The notes: generated by a model not told the origin, from the letters alone. A stretch of DNA of 34,019 nucleotides from Microcoleus asticus IPMA8 (GCF_013179805.1 NZ_SRRZ01000047.1:1-34019), one strand, 5' to 3'. Shown: positions 1-8,467, counted from the stretch's first letter. Numbers and translations are program-made.

Positions 1-21
1 CTCAAGCATTCTATTAAGTTA

Positions 22-333
22 TTAATACATTACTTGAAATTTCACGATATTCCCATTCCTGGGGCATTCATACCTTGATTCAGCAACGCCTACAATTTCA
101 GCCTCTGGCGGCCCAGATTTGATCAAAACAATGCTGCCTAGAAAGTACGGGTTGAGTTGATCAATCGTGTCGTTACCATCTCCCAATGATGTTAGCAGGT
201 CTTCCAGCAGTTCTCCAGCTTGCTCATTTGTCCAAGCATAAGGACGCTGGTAGAGGGGAATGGTGAACATAAAGTCATCGCTAAAGATTTTTCTAATGGG
301 GTGTTCCTCACCCTTGATGCTGACACGGTTCAT
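22..333 (-). pseudogene. Truncated DUF262 (GmrSD N-terminal type) gene fragment
   Basis: The first ~80 residues match the start of DUF262 proteins: a short lead, then FTIPLYQRPYAWTNEQ, an acidic helix, and NPYFLGSIVLIK. Full family members usually continue directly into a DGQQRLTTL nucleotide-binding motif and run to several hundred residues. Here the reading leaves the family after EAEIV (near base 91), continues as an unrelated tail (GVAESRYECPRNG) and stops at 103 residues. The DGQQR motif is missing, so the product is unlikely to be active. DUF262 proteins are known from type IV restriction (GmrSD) and related defence systems. No partner gene is visible. The tail may come from another gene joined by deletion; I do not recognise it. 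Confidence 0.6.
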
Positions 334-492
334 GCTGGAGTCCTGTGTTAGGTGTGATTGGTAATTGCTTCCCGACAGTCAATTTTCCCTGTTGCTATAA
401 TACCATGCTCAAGCTTGGAAAGGCTAACTCTCAACTTAGCCTGTGCAGGCTGGTTTCATTCGTCCCGCTGTAGGCTTCAATCCGATCCTGAA

Positions 493-1563
493 TTACCCAT
501 TTTCGGCCTGACTTCTGATCAACTTTTGCACGCTGGCTAAAGCTCGATTTAATTCATAACTTTTTCTTTCTGAATTCTGCAAAAAAGCCTGCTGTTCTTC
601 TTCAATCATTAACACATCCTGCCGCACCAAACCATCTAATAACTTTTGAGCAGCACCGAACAAACTATCTTTAATAAACCTGCGAAACCAAACCGGCAAT
701 TTGTGCAGCCGCCAAAACGCATTTAATGAGGTAAAGTGAATTAAATAAGCACGAGTTGCTGTCTCGCTGACCGGACAAACCAAGCAGTAAATCTTAAAGT
801 CGCTCCCCAAAGTTGAAACCCAGTGCGGGTAAACATAACTCACCTCCAGCGGTTCCGGGTGCAGTCGGCGCAGAGATTTAAAAAATAACTGAGAAATTGA
901 CCAAATTTTATCTATTTTGTAATAACTTTGTGCCTGATAGCGAGCAGTTACTTGATGCTCGTTTTCTTCTAAAGTATCTAACACCGGATTTGCCCAAGCT
1001 TGCCAATCATCGTGCAAGTGTCCGTGGTACATATCCATCAAATTTTCAATTAAAAATGAATAGTGTGCCTGACAGTCGATGACTGAAACAGTGGCAATAT
1101 AATTGAGATGTTCCCACTCTGGCAAATCCAATAAATCTATTTTTTCGGCTTGCGTTTCGTCGCCGGAAAACAGCCAGATAAAACCGTTTTGTTCCTTGGC
1201 TGGATAGGAGCGAATTTTGCAGTTAGGTAGCTTTTGATTTTCTGCTAAATAATCGACTTCGGCGCATTCTCCCCTTGCATTTAACCGCCATCCGTGGTAA
1301 GCGCATTCGATTAAATCGCCTTTAACTTGACCGTGGCTGAGTTTAACTTGCCGGTGCGGACATCTATCTTCTAAAGCGTTGATTTTGCCTGCACTGTCGC
1401 GGAAAAGTACGATCGCCCGATTCCAGATTTTTGCAGCTAGCGGCTGAGTTTGCACCTCGGTGCTGCGGGCGATTGCATACCACCGATCCAGATTAATTCC
1501 CAACTCGCGGATGTGAGTTTTTTGTTCCCTTCCAGATACCGATTGTATCGCGTTGTTTTGCAT
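493..1563 (-). CDS. Rieske-type aromatic-ring oxygenase (possible CruH-like oxygenase part)
   Basis: A 356-residue protein with an N-terminal Rieske [2Fe-2S] domain: C68-P-H70 and C87-x2-H90 (RCPHRQ and ECAYHGW) are the cluster ligands. A mononuclear-iron motif follows at E173-N-L-M-D177-M-Y-H180-G-H-L-H184, as in the PaO/CAO-like oxygenase group, although the last histidine is one residue closer than the usual Hx4H. I chose the ATG at 1563, because its A is the last base of the upstream methyltransferase stop (TAATG overlap). An in-frame start at 1629 would lie inside that gene. The overlap implies translational coupling. With a carotenoid-desaturase-like gene upstream, a role in oxidising carotenoid methyl groups is an inference. 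A generic Rieske monooxygenase is the fallback. Confidence 0.85.
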   Translation of the reverse strand: MQNNAIQSVSGREQKTHIRELGINLDRWYAIARSTEVQTQPLAAKIWNRAIVLFRDSAGKINALEDRCPHRQVKLSHGQVKGDLIECAYHGWRLNARGECAEVDYLAENQKLPNCKIRSYPAKEQNGFIWLFSGDETQAEKIDLLDLPEWEHLNYIATVSVIDCQAHYSFLIENLMDMYHGHLHDDWQAWANPVLDTLEENEHQVTARYQAQSYYKIDKIWSISQLFFKSLRRLHPEPLEVSYVYPHWVSTLGSDFKIYCLVCPVSETATRAYLIHFTSLNAFWRLHKLPVWFRRFIKDSLFGAAQKLLDGLVRQDVLMIEEEQQAFLQNSERKSYELNRALASVQKLIRSQAENG

Positions 1564-2249
1564 TAGAAATGTTCCCAGATTACGCCCATAAAACAACCCA
1601 ATTTTACAAAATAACAGCCGGGAAAGCAACGACTGTAAATCTTTTTAAATTGCCGTTCTGACAAATACCTGTCGCTAGCTAAATGTTTCAACCAGCTTGG
1701 CGACAGTCTAAATCTTAATAATCTTGAAGCTGTACGAAATCCGTAGGTAGAACAGTCGGGAAGAAAATCTCTCGCTGCACCTACTATGTAGCCTATTGTA
1801 GCAGGTCTTTCGATTTCCGATATATTATCTAAAAAGACGATTTTTCCGTGCCGATTTAACAATTGTTTAATTACTGAGAGGGCGGCGGGGAGGTTGGGCA
1901 AGTGGTGAAAAGTGGTGGCACTAACTATTAAATCAAATTTGCGCTCTAACGTTAATTGACTGGCATCCATTTGAATGTATTCGATATTGGGGGCTGAGCG
2001 TTTTTGACGGGCGATCGCCAGCATTTTTTCTGAAAAATCTACGGCGACTACACGATCGTAATACTGGGCTAATTCAAAAGCAAGAATTCCCGAACCGCAT
2101 CCAATATCTAATGCTGCACCTTTGCTAGTCGATAGGTTTTTAGTAAAGAAATCGTTCTGATTTTGCAAGGTGGCGGCGAAATCGTATTCTGTTGCAAAAT
2201 CATCAAACATTACAGGTTTATTGCGAATTGTGCAGTTACTCTTCAGCAT
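1563..2249 (-). CDS. Class I SAM-dependent methyltransferase
   Basis: A 228-residue protein with a Rossmann-type methyltransferase core. Motif I is LDIGCGSG at residues 47-54, the acidic residue ending strand beta-2 is D71 in VVAVDFS, the adenine-contact strand IEYIQMDAS is near 92-100, and the post-core LIVSATTFHHLPN motif lies near 107-119. It is closest in pattern to UbiE/methyltransferase-11 enzymes. The start at 2249 has no clear Shine-Dalgarno; an internal Met at residue 14 (MFDDFATEYD) is a possible alternative. Its stop overlaps the start of the Rieske oxygenase by one base, so the two proteins probably act together. The substrate is not evident; a lipid or carotenoid substrate is inferred only from context. 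Confidence 0.85.
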   Translation of the reverse strand: MLKSNCTIRNKPVMFDDFATEYDFAATLQNQNDFFTKNLSTSKGAALDIGCGSGILAFELAQYYDRVVAVDFSEKMLAIARQKRSAPNIEYIQMDASQLTLERKFDLIVSATTFHHLPNLPAALSVIKQLLNRHGKIVFLDNISEIERPATIGYIVGAARDFLPDCSTYGFRTASRLLRFRLSPSWLKHLASDRYLSERQFKKIYSRCFPGCYFVKLGCFMGVIWEHF

Positions 2250-2548
2250 CTATTATTGCTTTATACTGATTCAATAATATTTTAACCGCATATTCACCCC
2301 GCTCAACGCAGATATTTTTTTGGTTCGCAAGCTCTGCCTTTTCTCCTCAGCGAAACCGCACCCACAAACCGTAACTAATCTTAAAAAAAGAATGCAACTG
2401 TAGTAAAGCTCCAAACCCTTATATAATCAGTCATTCCCAATTATTCAATTCTTTAATCTAAAATTTAAAATGATATGGCTGGGGGCGGGTTTCACCGAGA
2501 ATAGCAGCCGATAATTGACGATTTATAAAACCCGCCCCCCTGCTAACC
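2250..2548. other. Intergenic gap in the putative carotenoid cluster
   Basis: About 300 bases between the FAD/Rieske gene and the methyltransferase. The sequence is AT-rich near the methyltransferase start, with a GGGGGCGGG/CCCGCCCCC pair near 2479-2487 and 2531-2539 that could form a hairpin behind the FAD gene stop and act as a terminator or processing stem. No ORF or RNA gene was recognised. Confidence 0.35.
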
Positions 2549-4501
2549 TTAGATTTTTAACACGCCTTCGGGATTTACCGTCAAGAGCGATCGCCTCTGC
2601 AAACCTTCCTGATATAAAATAGCATTAGCGGCCAACAAACCGCTGCTCACTGCCCTTTCCATTAAACCGCAAGGAAACGGCATTTTTACCCAATCTCCCG
2701 CAAACAAAAGATTTGGAACAGCGCAGCAAGTTTCTGGTCGTTCTGCATAGCTACCGGGCGGATATCCAGAGAAATTTTTTTGATTTACCAATTCCCGGTG
2801 CAGCATATTTGCCTCTTTTAATTCCGGTACAATTTCGTACAATTCTTGCTCAAAAGTCGCCAGCAAAACTTGCTGGTTCGGAAATTCCTTCTCCTTGTAA
2901 CAATAAGCGTGCAGTTCCACAACACTACCGCCAGTTTTCTGATTCCACTCGATAAACTGATCCTGAATTTTGTGGTAAAGCGTAATGCTGTCAGTCAGTT
3001 TGTAGCCGGAAAGCGAACTGAAATTGCTGTGTTCCCAGGGAAAGTCGCGATCGAACCAAAAACGGCACACCGCAAACGGATCGGCTATGTTCAAGCTCTC
3101 GATCCGCTTCTGCACCTGGGAATTCACCTCACCGCTGGCCAAACTAAACAAATGCTGCATCCCCGGAACATCTGCCGCCAAAACATAGTAATCAGCCTTC
3201 AATGTTTCTCCCCCATTCTGCGGCTGCGATTGGTTAACCGCTGCGGCCAACTGTACCTCATCTGCTTTTTCATCGACTACCTTAAATCGAGGCAAATCCC
3301 GCTGAGCAGGCCCGCTGACAACTCGCCCTTCGGCATCAAAAACGGCCCCGTGACAAGGACAGTGAAATTGACCGTCGTTCTGTTTCTGAACTGTGCAGCC
3401 TTGGTGAGTGCAGCTCAGAGAAATTGCCTCTTTTCCCGACGGTGCGGCGGCAAATACGCTGTCCCCAGCCCCGAAATATTCCGTAGAGTTGCTGTCAGTT
3501 AACAGCGCGTTTCGCTTCACCCAAAAAGGTATTTTACTCTGCACGTCTCCCGACTGGTAACTCAGAGAATCAATCTTGTCGTTTTCCCAGCGAATTTCAC
3601 TGACTGCGACATCTGTCAATACTTTGCCACCTTTGCTTTCAATCGCTCTGGCAATAGGCTGCACCAAACTCGTGCCCATATCTTGCCGCGTGCCGTTGAA
3701 TGCCAAACCCTCTGGATTTCCGAAAAAGTAAAAGTGGAAGAATTGCATTAATTCTCCCGCGCTCAATTCGTCAGGAGCGTTAAGGCTGGACTTAGCAAAA
3801 GGCAGAAAATACAAGTCATAAAGTCCGCGCGGGAATTCACCTTTTACCCAGTCGGCAACTGATATATTGTCGAGGCGATCGAAAGTTTTTTGAGTTTGAA
3901 AACCGCCGATTTCCCGAAATACTTGCCAGTGAGCGGGCTTTGTCAGATTGATTCCCCACTTGAGCCGATTTGGAGAAGATATCCCCAAGTCAACTATATT
4001 CCAGGGAAAAGCTGAATGGTTGGGACGGAAAACTTCGGGTTTGTATTTGCCGTCTCGAAACACAACGGCGTAGGATTCTAAAGATACAAAGTTATCGGTA
4101 ATTTCTAGTTCTTCAACCACACTTTTGAGGTTGTAGTATTGCGGAAAAAAACCGTGGAAACCGTGTTCCATCATAAAAGTTTCGTTCCCGACTTGTATCG
4201 GCCAACTAGCAATTTTGCCACCGAGTTGGGGCGATTTGTCGAGTAATGTTACGGCGAAACCCCGCTGGGAGAGTTCGTAAGCACAGGCGAGCCCGGCCAA
4301 GCCTGCCCCTACAACTGCAACGGTTTTGCGCTGATTCAGCATTCGCGGCAAGTCAAGAGAATCTTGCACAAAAACGGTGGGCTCTGGCTTGGAAAATCGA
4401 GAGTAGCCCAGCAGCCCGCCTGCGGCACCGACTCCGAGGAATTTGAGGGCGGTTCTTCGAGAAACTGGTTGGGATAGCGGTGAATTGGTTGATTGACTCA
4501 T
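2549..4501 (-). CDS. FAD-dependent carotenoid desaturase-like enzyme with inserted Rieske domain (CruE/CrtU-like)
   Basis: A protein of about 650 residues. It begins with a twin-arginine-like leader (VSRRTALKFLGVGAAGG), then an FAD-binding Rossmann motif (VAVVGAGLAGLACAYEL) and the LLDKSPQLGGKI segment typical of phytoene/zeta-carotene desaturase and amine oxidase folds. Near residues 345-405 a bc1/b6f-style Rieske domain is inserted (CTHQGC and CPCHGAVFD). The C-terminus carries the second FAD motif, LLFAGDWVKMPFPCGLMERAVSSG. This FAD-plus-Rieske layout fits my recollection of CrtU/CruE, which convert beta-carotene rings to aromatic rings. I chose the Met at 4501, which places the RR about 15 residues in; a start at 4549 would add 16 residues. 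No strong Shine-Dalgarno is visible at either. It lies 300 bp upstream of the methyltransferase/Rieske pair on the same strand. Confidence 0.72.
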   Translation of the reverse strand: MSQSTNSPLSQPVSRRTALKFLGVGAAGGLLGYSRFSKPEPTVFVQDSLDLPRMLNQRKTVAVVGAGLAGLACAYELSQRGFAVTLLDKSPQLGGKIASWPIQVGNETFMMEHGFHGFFPQYYNLKSVVEELEITDNFVSLESYAVVFRDGKYKPEVFRPNHSAFPWNIVDLGISSPNRLKWGINLTKPAHWQVFREIGGFQTQKTFDRLDNISVADWVKGEFPRGLYDLYFLPFAKSSLNAPDELSAGELMQFFHFYFFGNPEGLAFNGTRQDMGTSLVQPIARAIESKGGKVLTDVAVSEIRWENDKIDSLSYQSGDVQSKIPFWVKRNALLTDSNSTEYFGAGDSVFAAAPSGKEAISLSCTHQGCTVQKQNDGQFHCPCHGAVFDAEGRVVSGPAQRDLPRFKVVDEKADEVQLAAAVNQSQPQNGGETLKADYYVLAADVPGMQHLFSLASGEVNSQVQKRIESLNIADPFAVCRFWFDRDFPWEHSNFSSLSGYKLTDSITLYHKIQDQFIEWNQKTGGSVVELHAYCYKEKEFPNQQVLLATFEQELYEIVPELKEANMLHRELVNQKNFSGYPPGSYAERPETCCAVPNLLFAGDWVKMPFPCGLMERAVSSGLLAANAILYQEGLQRRSLLTVNPEGVLKI

Positions 4502-4768
4502 CAGCGGTACGCGGTAACGGGCTTTAAACACAAATACGCCATAAGGCATATATCATAGACCGAAATCGGGATATGTGAAGAAATACTAAGACACGTTCCC
4601 CAGTCCGATCGCGATCGCACCGTGCCAAGTTCGATCGCACACAATCTATAGCAGAAGGAAGAAGGCTTTAGTTACCTAGAAGAGAAGCAAGAAAAAATAA
4701 GTAAAAACCGATCGACCCATACCATAAAATTCTCTAAATAATTAAGTGTTTTTATTTATAACTTAGGA

Positions 4769-5128
4769 GTGTGGGCGATTTATGCCACATTTATTGGATC
4801 GATCGGGGAAAGTGTGATAAATTTTAGAGTTTTTAAGCGCAGAGCGATCGCGGGCTTCCCGCCCGTGGCACGCACAAATGTCGAAGAAACGGCATTAATT
4901 TATGTTACTAAACTCTTGGCAACCGCCGTTAATGATGCTAAAAAATTAGGATATTTGCGGGAAAAATCTTATACCAAAAACTGTCTCGGCGAATTGTACG
5001 AAATAACCGGGCAGATCTCCGAGGCAAAACAATTAATCAGTCCAGCTTTAAGTAATATCAAATCCGGTAGCATCGGAATTAATATTACCGACAGCCAGGA
5101 CACGGCAGTGCCGTTTCCCTACAATTAA
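4769..5128 (+). pseudogene. TPR-repeat fragment, probably from a TPR-CHAT protein
   Basis: The reading frame encodes 119 residues. Roughly residues 45-97 look like one and a half tetratricopeptide repeats (LATAVNDAKKLGYLREKSY... GELYEITGQISEAKQL), the type found N-terminal to CHAT domains in filamentous cyanobacteria. The N-terminal 40 residues do not look like a protein start. The C-terminus runs into the left arm of a 24-bp palindrome (QDTAVPFPYN), which supplies the stop. I read this as a leftover piece of a larger gene ended by a repeat insertion. A complete, separate CHAT gene follows at 5673. Confidence 0.45.
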
Positions 5129-5157
5129 TCCGGGTAGGGAAACGGCACTGCCGTGTC
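5099..5157. repeat. Perfect 24-bp palindromic repeat (GTAGGG...CCCTAC family)
   Basis: Arms 5099-5122 and 5134-5157 are exact reverse complements around an 11-nt loop. The core reads CGGCAGTGCCG and the inner ends GTAGGG/CCCTAC. There is no T-tract, so it is not a standard intrinsic terminator. Related hairpins with the same GTAGGG/CCCTAC edges and GGACA-type cores occur at 26529-26591 and 27604-27656, which suggests a dispersed MITE-like or REP-like family. Confidence 0.85.
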
Positions 5158-5266
5158 TTCTAGATCGTAAGGATTGCAACCAGAAACGATATAAGTTGGC
5201 GCGAAAAAACTAACTATTTTAAAATAAGTAAATACAGAGAATATATCTACTGCAATCACTCAATAT

Positions 5267-5383
5267 ATGGGCGCTCGATTCAGGATATTCCTCACTCAAG
5301 ACCAAGACAAAACCCGATTCAACCTGAGAACTGCGGATGTGCCGCAAAAAGTCAAAGACGGCCCTAGAGGTAATGCCTGTTAA
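5267..5383 (+). pseudogene. N-terminal stub of an IS630-type transposase or helix-turn-helix protein
   Basis: A 38-codon frame (MGARFRIFLTQDQDKTRFNLRT..., then VPQKVKDG) matches, from memory, the opening of cyanobacterial IS630-family transposases, which carry LTQEQD, LR, VPQ and VKDRAEV in the same order. It leaves the family at KVKDGPRGNAC and stops before the helix-turn-helix region. It is therefore a truncated remnant, followed by an inverted repeat that may be part of the same or another element. Confidence 0.45.
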
Positions 5384-5405
5384 ATGCACCTGGTTGCTAT
5401 GTAGA

Positions 5406-5451
5406 AAACAGGGCTTACATGAAAAAATCCGGTTTTACGTAAGTCCTGTTT
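5406..5451. repeat. Inverted repeat with CAGGACTTACG-like ends
   Basis: Thirteen-base arms at 5406-5418 and 5439-5451 pair with one G-T wobble around a 20-nt spacer. The TACGTAAGTCCTG end resembles tips of small cyanobacterial insertion elements. It may be a MITE-like remnant next to the transposase stub. Confidence 0.45.
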
Positions 5452-5568
5452 ATGCAAAACTTCTGCATAATTTATAAAACTTTACATAAATCGCGAATTT
5501 CTTGGCGCGGGGACTCTGTTGGTGCTGGTGTCCACCCCCTACGGCAGAGATTTGCGGTTTGTCTTGAA

Positions 5569-5577
5569 TGCTATAAT
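5569..5577 (+). promoter_or_regulatory. Candidate extended -10 promoter for the CHAT gene
   Basis: TGCTATAAT is a perfect TATAAT with a TGn extension, 96 bases before the chosen CHAT start. No consensus -35 sits at 16-18 bases, which extended -10 promoters tolerate. No transcription data are available. Confidence 0.4.
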
Positions 5578-5672
5578 CGTGGCGCGATCGCCAGCACCGT
5601 CAAACATTCCCAGCCACAGCCCAACTTTTGCCAACTGCTGCCGCCAACTGCGCCCTCAACCTTCCCAAAACC

Positions 5673-7094
5673 ATGCACTACAAATCCCAGCAGCAACGCC
5701 AAAAACACACGACTCATAAAAAAATTAAAAAAGCTATTTTTTACTGTTTGACAGCAATATTTTTCTGCTGGAGCACCGCGAACCTCGCTACAATTGCCCA
5801 AAACACAGGCCAGGGCAGGCTTAACGGGCAAGAAATGAGAAATTTACTCGATCGGGGAAACCTCACCGAAGCCGTAACCAGAATCGAACAAAACTGGGAA
5901 GAAGACTATCAAAAATACTTTGAACAAGACTTTGCCGCCCGTGCAAAAACCGCCGAAGCAATATCAAAAACTCTATCCCGCCTAGCAGTTCAAACAAAGA
6001 AAAAACCAGCTTTAATTTACGCCATCCCGCGCACCGATCAACTAGAATTAATCTTAATATTGCCCGATGGCCCGCCCATTCTCCGCAGCGTCCCGGAAGC
6101 CAAACAAGAGACACTGCTTTCAGTAGTCAAAGAATTCAGCAGCGAAATCACCAACCCCGTAAAAATCAACACCACCACCTATCTAGAACCAGCCCAACAA
6201 CTCTACCAATGGATAATTGCACCCCTAGAAACAGATTTGCAAACAGCAAGAATTGAAACCTTGCTGTTCTGCGTCGGCGAAGGTTTGCGAACCGTACCCC
6301 TAGCAGCCATGCACGACGGACAGCAATTTCTGATCCAAAAATATAGCCTCGCCCGCATCCCCGCCTTCAAATTCACAGACAGCAATTACACCGACCTCAG
6401 AAACACCCAAGTCCTAGCAATGGGAGCATCAAATTTTTCAGAAACGGCAAACAAAGAACCGCTGCCGGCAGTCCCATTAGAATTGGGCGCGATCGCCCGA
6501 CAGTGGCCCGGTCAATCCTTTCTCAACGAAGATTTCACCATAGTAAACTTGCAATCCCAGCGGCTGCAACAAAAATACGGAATCATCCACCTCGCCACCC
6601 ACGCCGAATTCCGCCCTGGAACCCCAAATAACTCCTACATTCAATTTTGGGACACACAACTTAGACTAGATCAAATGAGAGATTTAAAATGGAACAATCC
6701 GCCCCTTGAACTATTAGTATTAAGCGCCTGTAGAACCGCCTTGGGAGACAAAGAAGCAGAACTCGGATTTGCCGGTTTAGCACTGCAATCGGGAGCAAAA
6801 TCAGCCCTCGCCAGCCTGTGGTACGTTAGCGATGCGGGGACTCTCGCCATGATGACAGAGTTTTACCAGCAGTTAAAAATCAGCAGGCCAAAAGACCTTC
6901 CAATCATTAAAGCAGAAGCTCTCAGGCAAGCACAAATTGGTGCGATTGAAGGCAAAGTGACGATCGAACGCGGTCAACTGCGAAGTTCCCGAGGCGAAAC
7001 TCCCTTGCCCCCGTCCATCCCCAAACTCGACAGCAAAGATTTATCCCATCCGTATTATTGGGCAGCTTTCAGCATTATCGGCAGTCCTTGGTAA
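5673..7094 (+). CDS. Secreted CHAT-domain protein (caspase-like protease fold)
   Basis: A 473-residue protein from the Met at 5673. This start gives a basic stretch (THKKIKKA) followed by a hydrophobic core (IFYCLTAIFFCW), that is, a signal peptide or anchor ending near IAQN. An in-frame start 45 bases upstream would hide this. A short helical region (about 50-110) precedes a CHAT domain (about 110-473) with the expected dyad: H310 in IIHLATHAEF and C353 in LVLSACRTA. The C-terminal HPYYWAAFSIIGSPW is the usual CHAT ending. CHAT proteins belong to the caspase/separase clan. Unlike many cyanobacterial CHAT proteins it has no TPR array. Its target is unknown. Its stop is followed within about 10 bases by the end of a TnpB element. 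Confidence 0.85.
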   Translation: MHYKSQQQRQKHTTHKKIKKAIFYCLTAIFFCWSTANLATIAQNTGQGRLNGQEMRNLLDRGNLTEAVTRIEQNWEEDYQKYFEQDFAARAKTAEAISKTLSRLAVQTKKKPALIYAIPRTDQLELILILPDGPPILRSVPEAKQETLLSVVKEFSSEITNPVKINTTTYLEPAQQLYQWIIAPLETDLQTARIETLLFCVGEGLRTVPLAAMHDGQQFLIQKYSLARIPAFKFTDSNYTDLRNTQVLAMGASNFSETANKEPLPAVPLELGAIARQWPGQSFLNEDFTIVNLQSQRLQQKYGIIHLATHAEFRPGTPNNSYIQFWDTQLRLDQMRDLKWNNPPLELLVLSACRTALGDKEAELGFAGLALQSGAKSALASLWYVSDAGTLAMMTEFYQQLKISRPKDLPIIKAEALRQAQIGAIEGKVTIERGQLRSSRGETPLPPSIPKLDSKDLSHPYYWAAFSIIGSPW

Positions 7095-7098
7095 GTCG

Positions 7099-7250
7099 GC
7101 CTCTTGACCGACACAGGTGATAGGCTTTGAAACACTCACCGAATATCAGGTGCGGTGATTCTTGACACTTCATCGAAATGTGCTACCGAAGTAGTCTTAC
7201 ATTTTCTCTGTGTCCGTTTAGAGTCGTGGCAGTTTCCTATCCCGACTTTA
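7099..7250 (-). ncRNA. Predicted TnpB omega RNA (reRNA) scaffold region
   Basis: In IS200/IS605 elements the guide RNA overlaps the 3' end of tnpB and runs to the element's right end. The corresponding stretch here has a CACCG/CGGTG stem at the tnpB stop and ends GGTCAAGAGGC. The guide would then be drawn from the 3' end of the CHAT gene. The position is inferred from family knowledge and the exact ends are not determined. Confidence 0.35.
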
Positions 7251-8320
7251 TCTATATTTTTTGCTGCGTTTTCATCTCTATCGTGAGTTGTGTCGCAATT
7301 TAAACAAGTGATATTCCTCACTTTCAGATCCAATTTTCCCCATTTGTAACCACAACACGAGCAAACTTGACTTGTAGGCTCCCATCTGCTGACAGTGTTG
7401 AAAGTTCTACCGAACTTTTCGGATTTTGCTTCACACAACAATCTAAATTCGCGCCAACCTTGCAAACTAATAGCTCTAGCTAGCCTCTTGTTTTTAACCA
7501 TTCCTGAGACATTCAAGTCTTCTAAAGTGATTACTTGGTTTTCGTTCACTACTTTAGTCGAGAGTTTGTGCAGAAAATCTTTTCTAGTGTCAGCTATTTT
7601 GTTGTGCAATTTAGCAATCTTTACTCTTGTTTTATTCCTTCGATTAGCTCCTTTCTCTTGACGTGCTAATTTACGCTGTAGTTTTCTAATTTTTCTATCA
7701 TGTTTTGCGTAGTCAGGACTGTCGAACTTCTCACCATTGCTAAGAACTGCGAAAGTCTTTAAACCTAAATCAATCCCAACAGACTGATTAATAGGCTCAA
7801 CTGTTTCAGGTTCTATCTCAACTACAAAACTGAGAAAATACCTATTGGCACAGTCTTTAATTACCGTCACAGAACTAGGTGCTGACGGTAAATTTATAGA
7901 CCAAATAGGTTTAATACTACCTATTTTGGCGAGGTAAACATAATTGCCTGATAGCGAAAAAGCTGTTTTGGTAAACTCTGCAGATTGATTGTTTATTTTT
8001 TTCTTGAATTTAGGTAAACCAAACTTTTTACCTTTATGTTTGCCAGTTCTAGACTTAAAAAAGTTTTGATAGGCTACATCCAAATGTCTTATAGATTGCT
8101 GTAATGGCACTGATGAAACTTCCTTCAACCACTGCCTTTCTTCTGTCTTCTTAGACAGAGTGAGCATGGCAGAAAGTTTACTGTACCCTGGTAACTTTTC
8201 AGAAGACTTACAAAACGCTAGCGCATCATTCCAGACAACTCGAACACAACCGAACAACTGAGCTAGCCTCAATCGCTGTTGGTCTGTCGGGTAGAATCTG
8301 TACTGATAGCGGGCAATCAC
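7136..8320 (-). CDS. tnpB: TnpB, RNA-guided transposon-associated endonuclease
   Basis: A 394-residue protein from a GTG at 8320 (VIARYQYRFYPTDQQ), the usual TnpB opening; an ATG at 8392 would add an atypical 24-residue tail. Seen in order: the N-terminal helix-turn-helix region (LAQLFGCVRVVWNDAL), RuvC motif I (VGIDLGLKTFAV, catalytic D), RuvC motif II (ITLEDLNVSG, catalytic E), a four-cysteine zinc finger (CSCCG...CLNC) and RuvC motif III (THDRDENAAKNI, catalytic D). All catalytic residues are present, so it could be active. Known TnpBs cut DNA using an omega RNA made from the element's right end; here that would lie around 7099-7300 on the minus strand. No tnpA is present, so mobility would depend on a transposase elsewhere. 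Confidence 0.93.
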   Translation of the reverse strand: MIARYQYRFYPTDQQRLRLAQLFGCVRVVWNDALAFCKSSEKLPGYSKLSAMLTLSKKTEERQWLKEVSSVPLQQSIRHLDVAYQNFFKSRTGKHKGKKFGLPKFKKKINNQSAEFTKTAFSLSGNYVYLAKIGSIKPIWSINLPSAPSSVTVIKDCANRYFLSFVVEIEPETVEPINQSVGIDLGLKTFAVLSNGEKFDSPDYAKHDRKIRKLQRKLARQEKGANRRNKTRVKIAKLHNKIADTRKDFLHKLSTKVVNENQVITLEDLNVSGMVKNKRLARAISLQGWREFRLLCEAKSEKFGRTFNTVSRWEPTSQVCSCCGYKWGKLDLKVRNITCLNCDTTHDRDENAAKNIDKVGIGNCHDSKRTQRKCKTTSVAHFDEVSRITAPDIR

Positions 8321-8467
8321 ATGGCTTATGCTAAAATTGGCTGTGATTCGTCGATTATATATCTGTCTGTACAGAGTGAGCAAGCAATTCAATGCCTGTA
8401 GCTGTCGCTCAACAGCCCGCTGCCAAGCTGTGACGAATCAAGCGGGAGCCTTCAAGGGGAAAGAAAG

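Larger units (their letters stand above)
7099..8440 (-). mobile_element. IS200/IS605-superfamily element carrying only tnpB (IS1341-like)
   Basis: The element contains tnpB with no tnpA on either side. Its right end, read on the minus strand, should lie just past the tnpB stop. There the 3' end of tnpB can form a CACCG/CGGTG hairpin, followed by GTGTCGGTCAAGAGGC (7099-7114), which directly abuts CHAT-gene sequence. The left end is uncertain and lies between about 8340 and 8440. A near match to the right-end sequence occurs at 10604-10620. The boundaries are estimates. Confidence 0.5.

Noticed and set aside
4769..5128. Intact small TPR protein
   Set aside because: The N-terminus is not protein-like and the stop comes from a palindromic repeat, so it was treated as a fragment.
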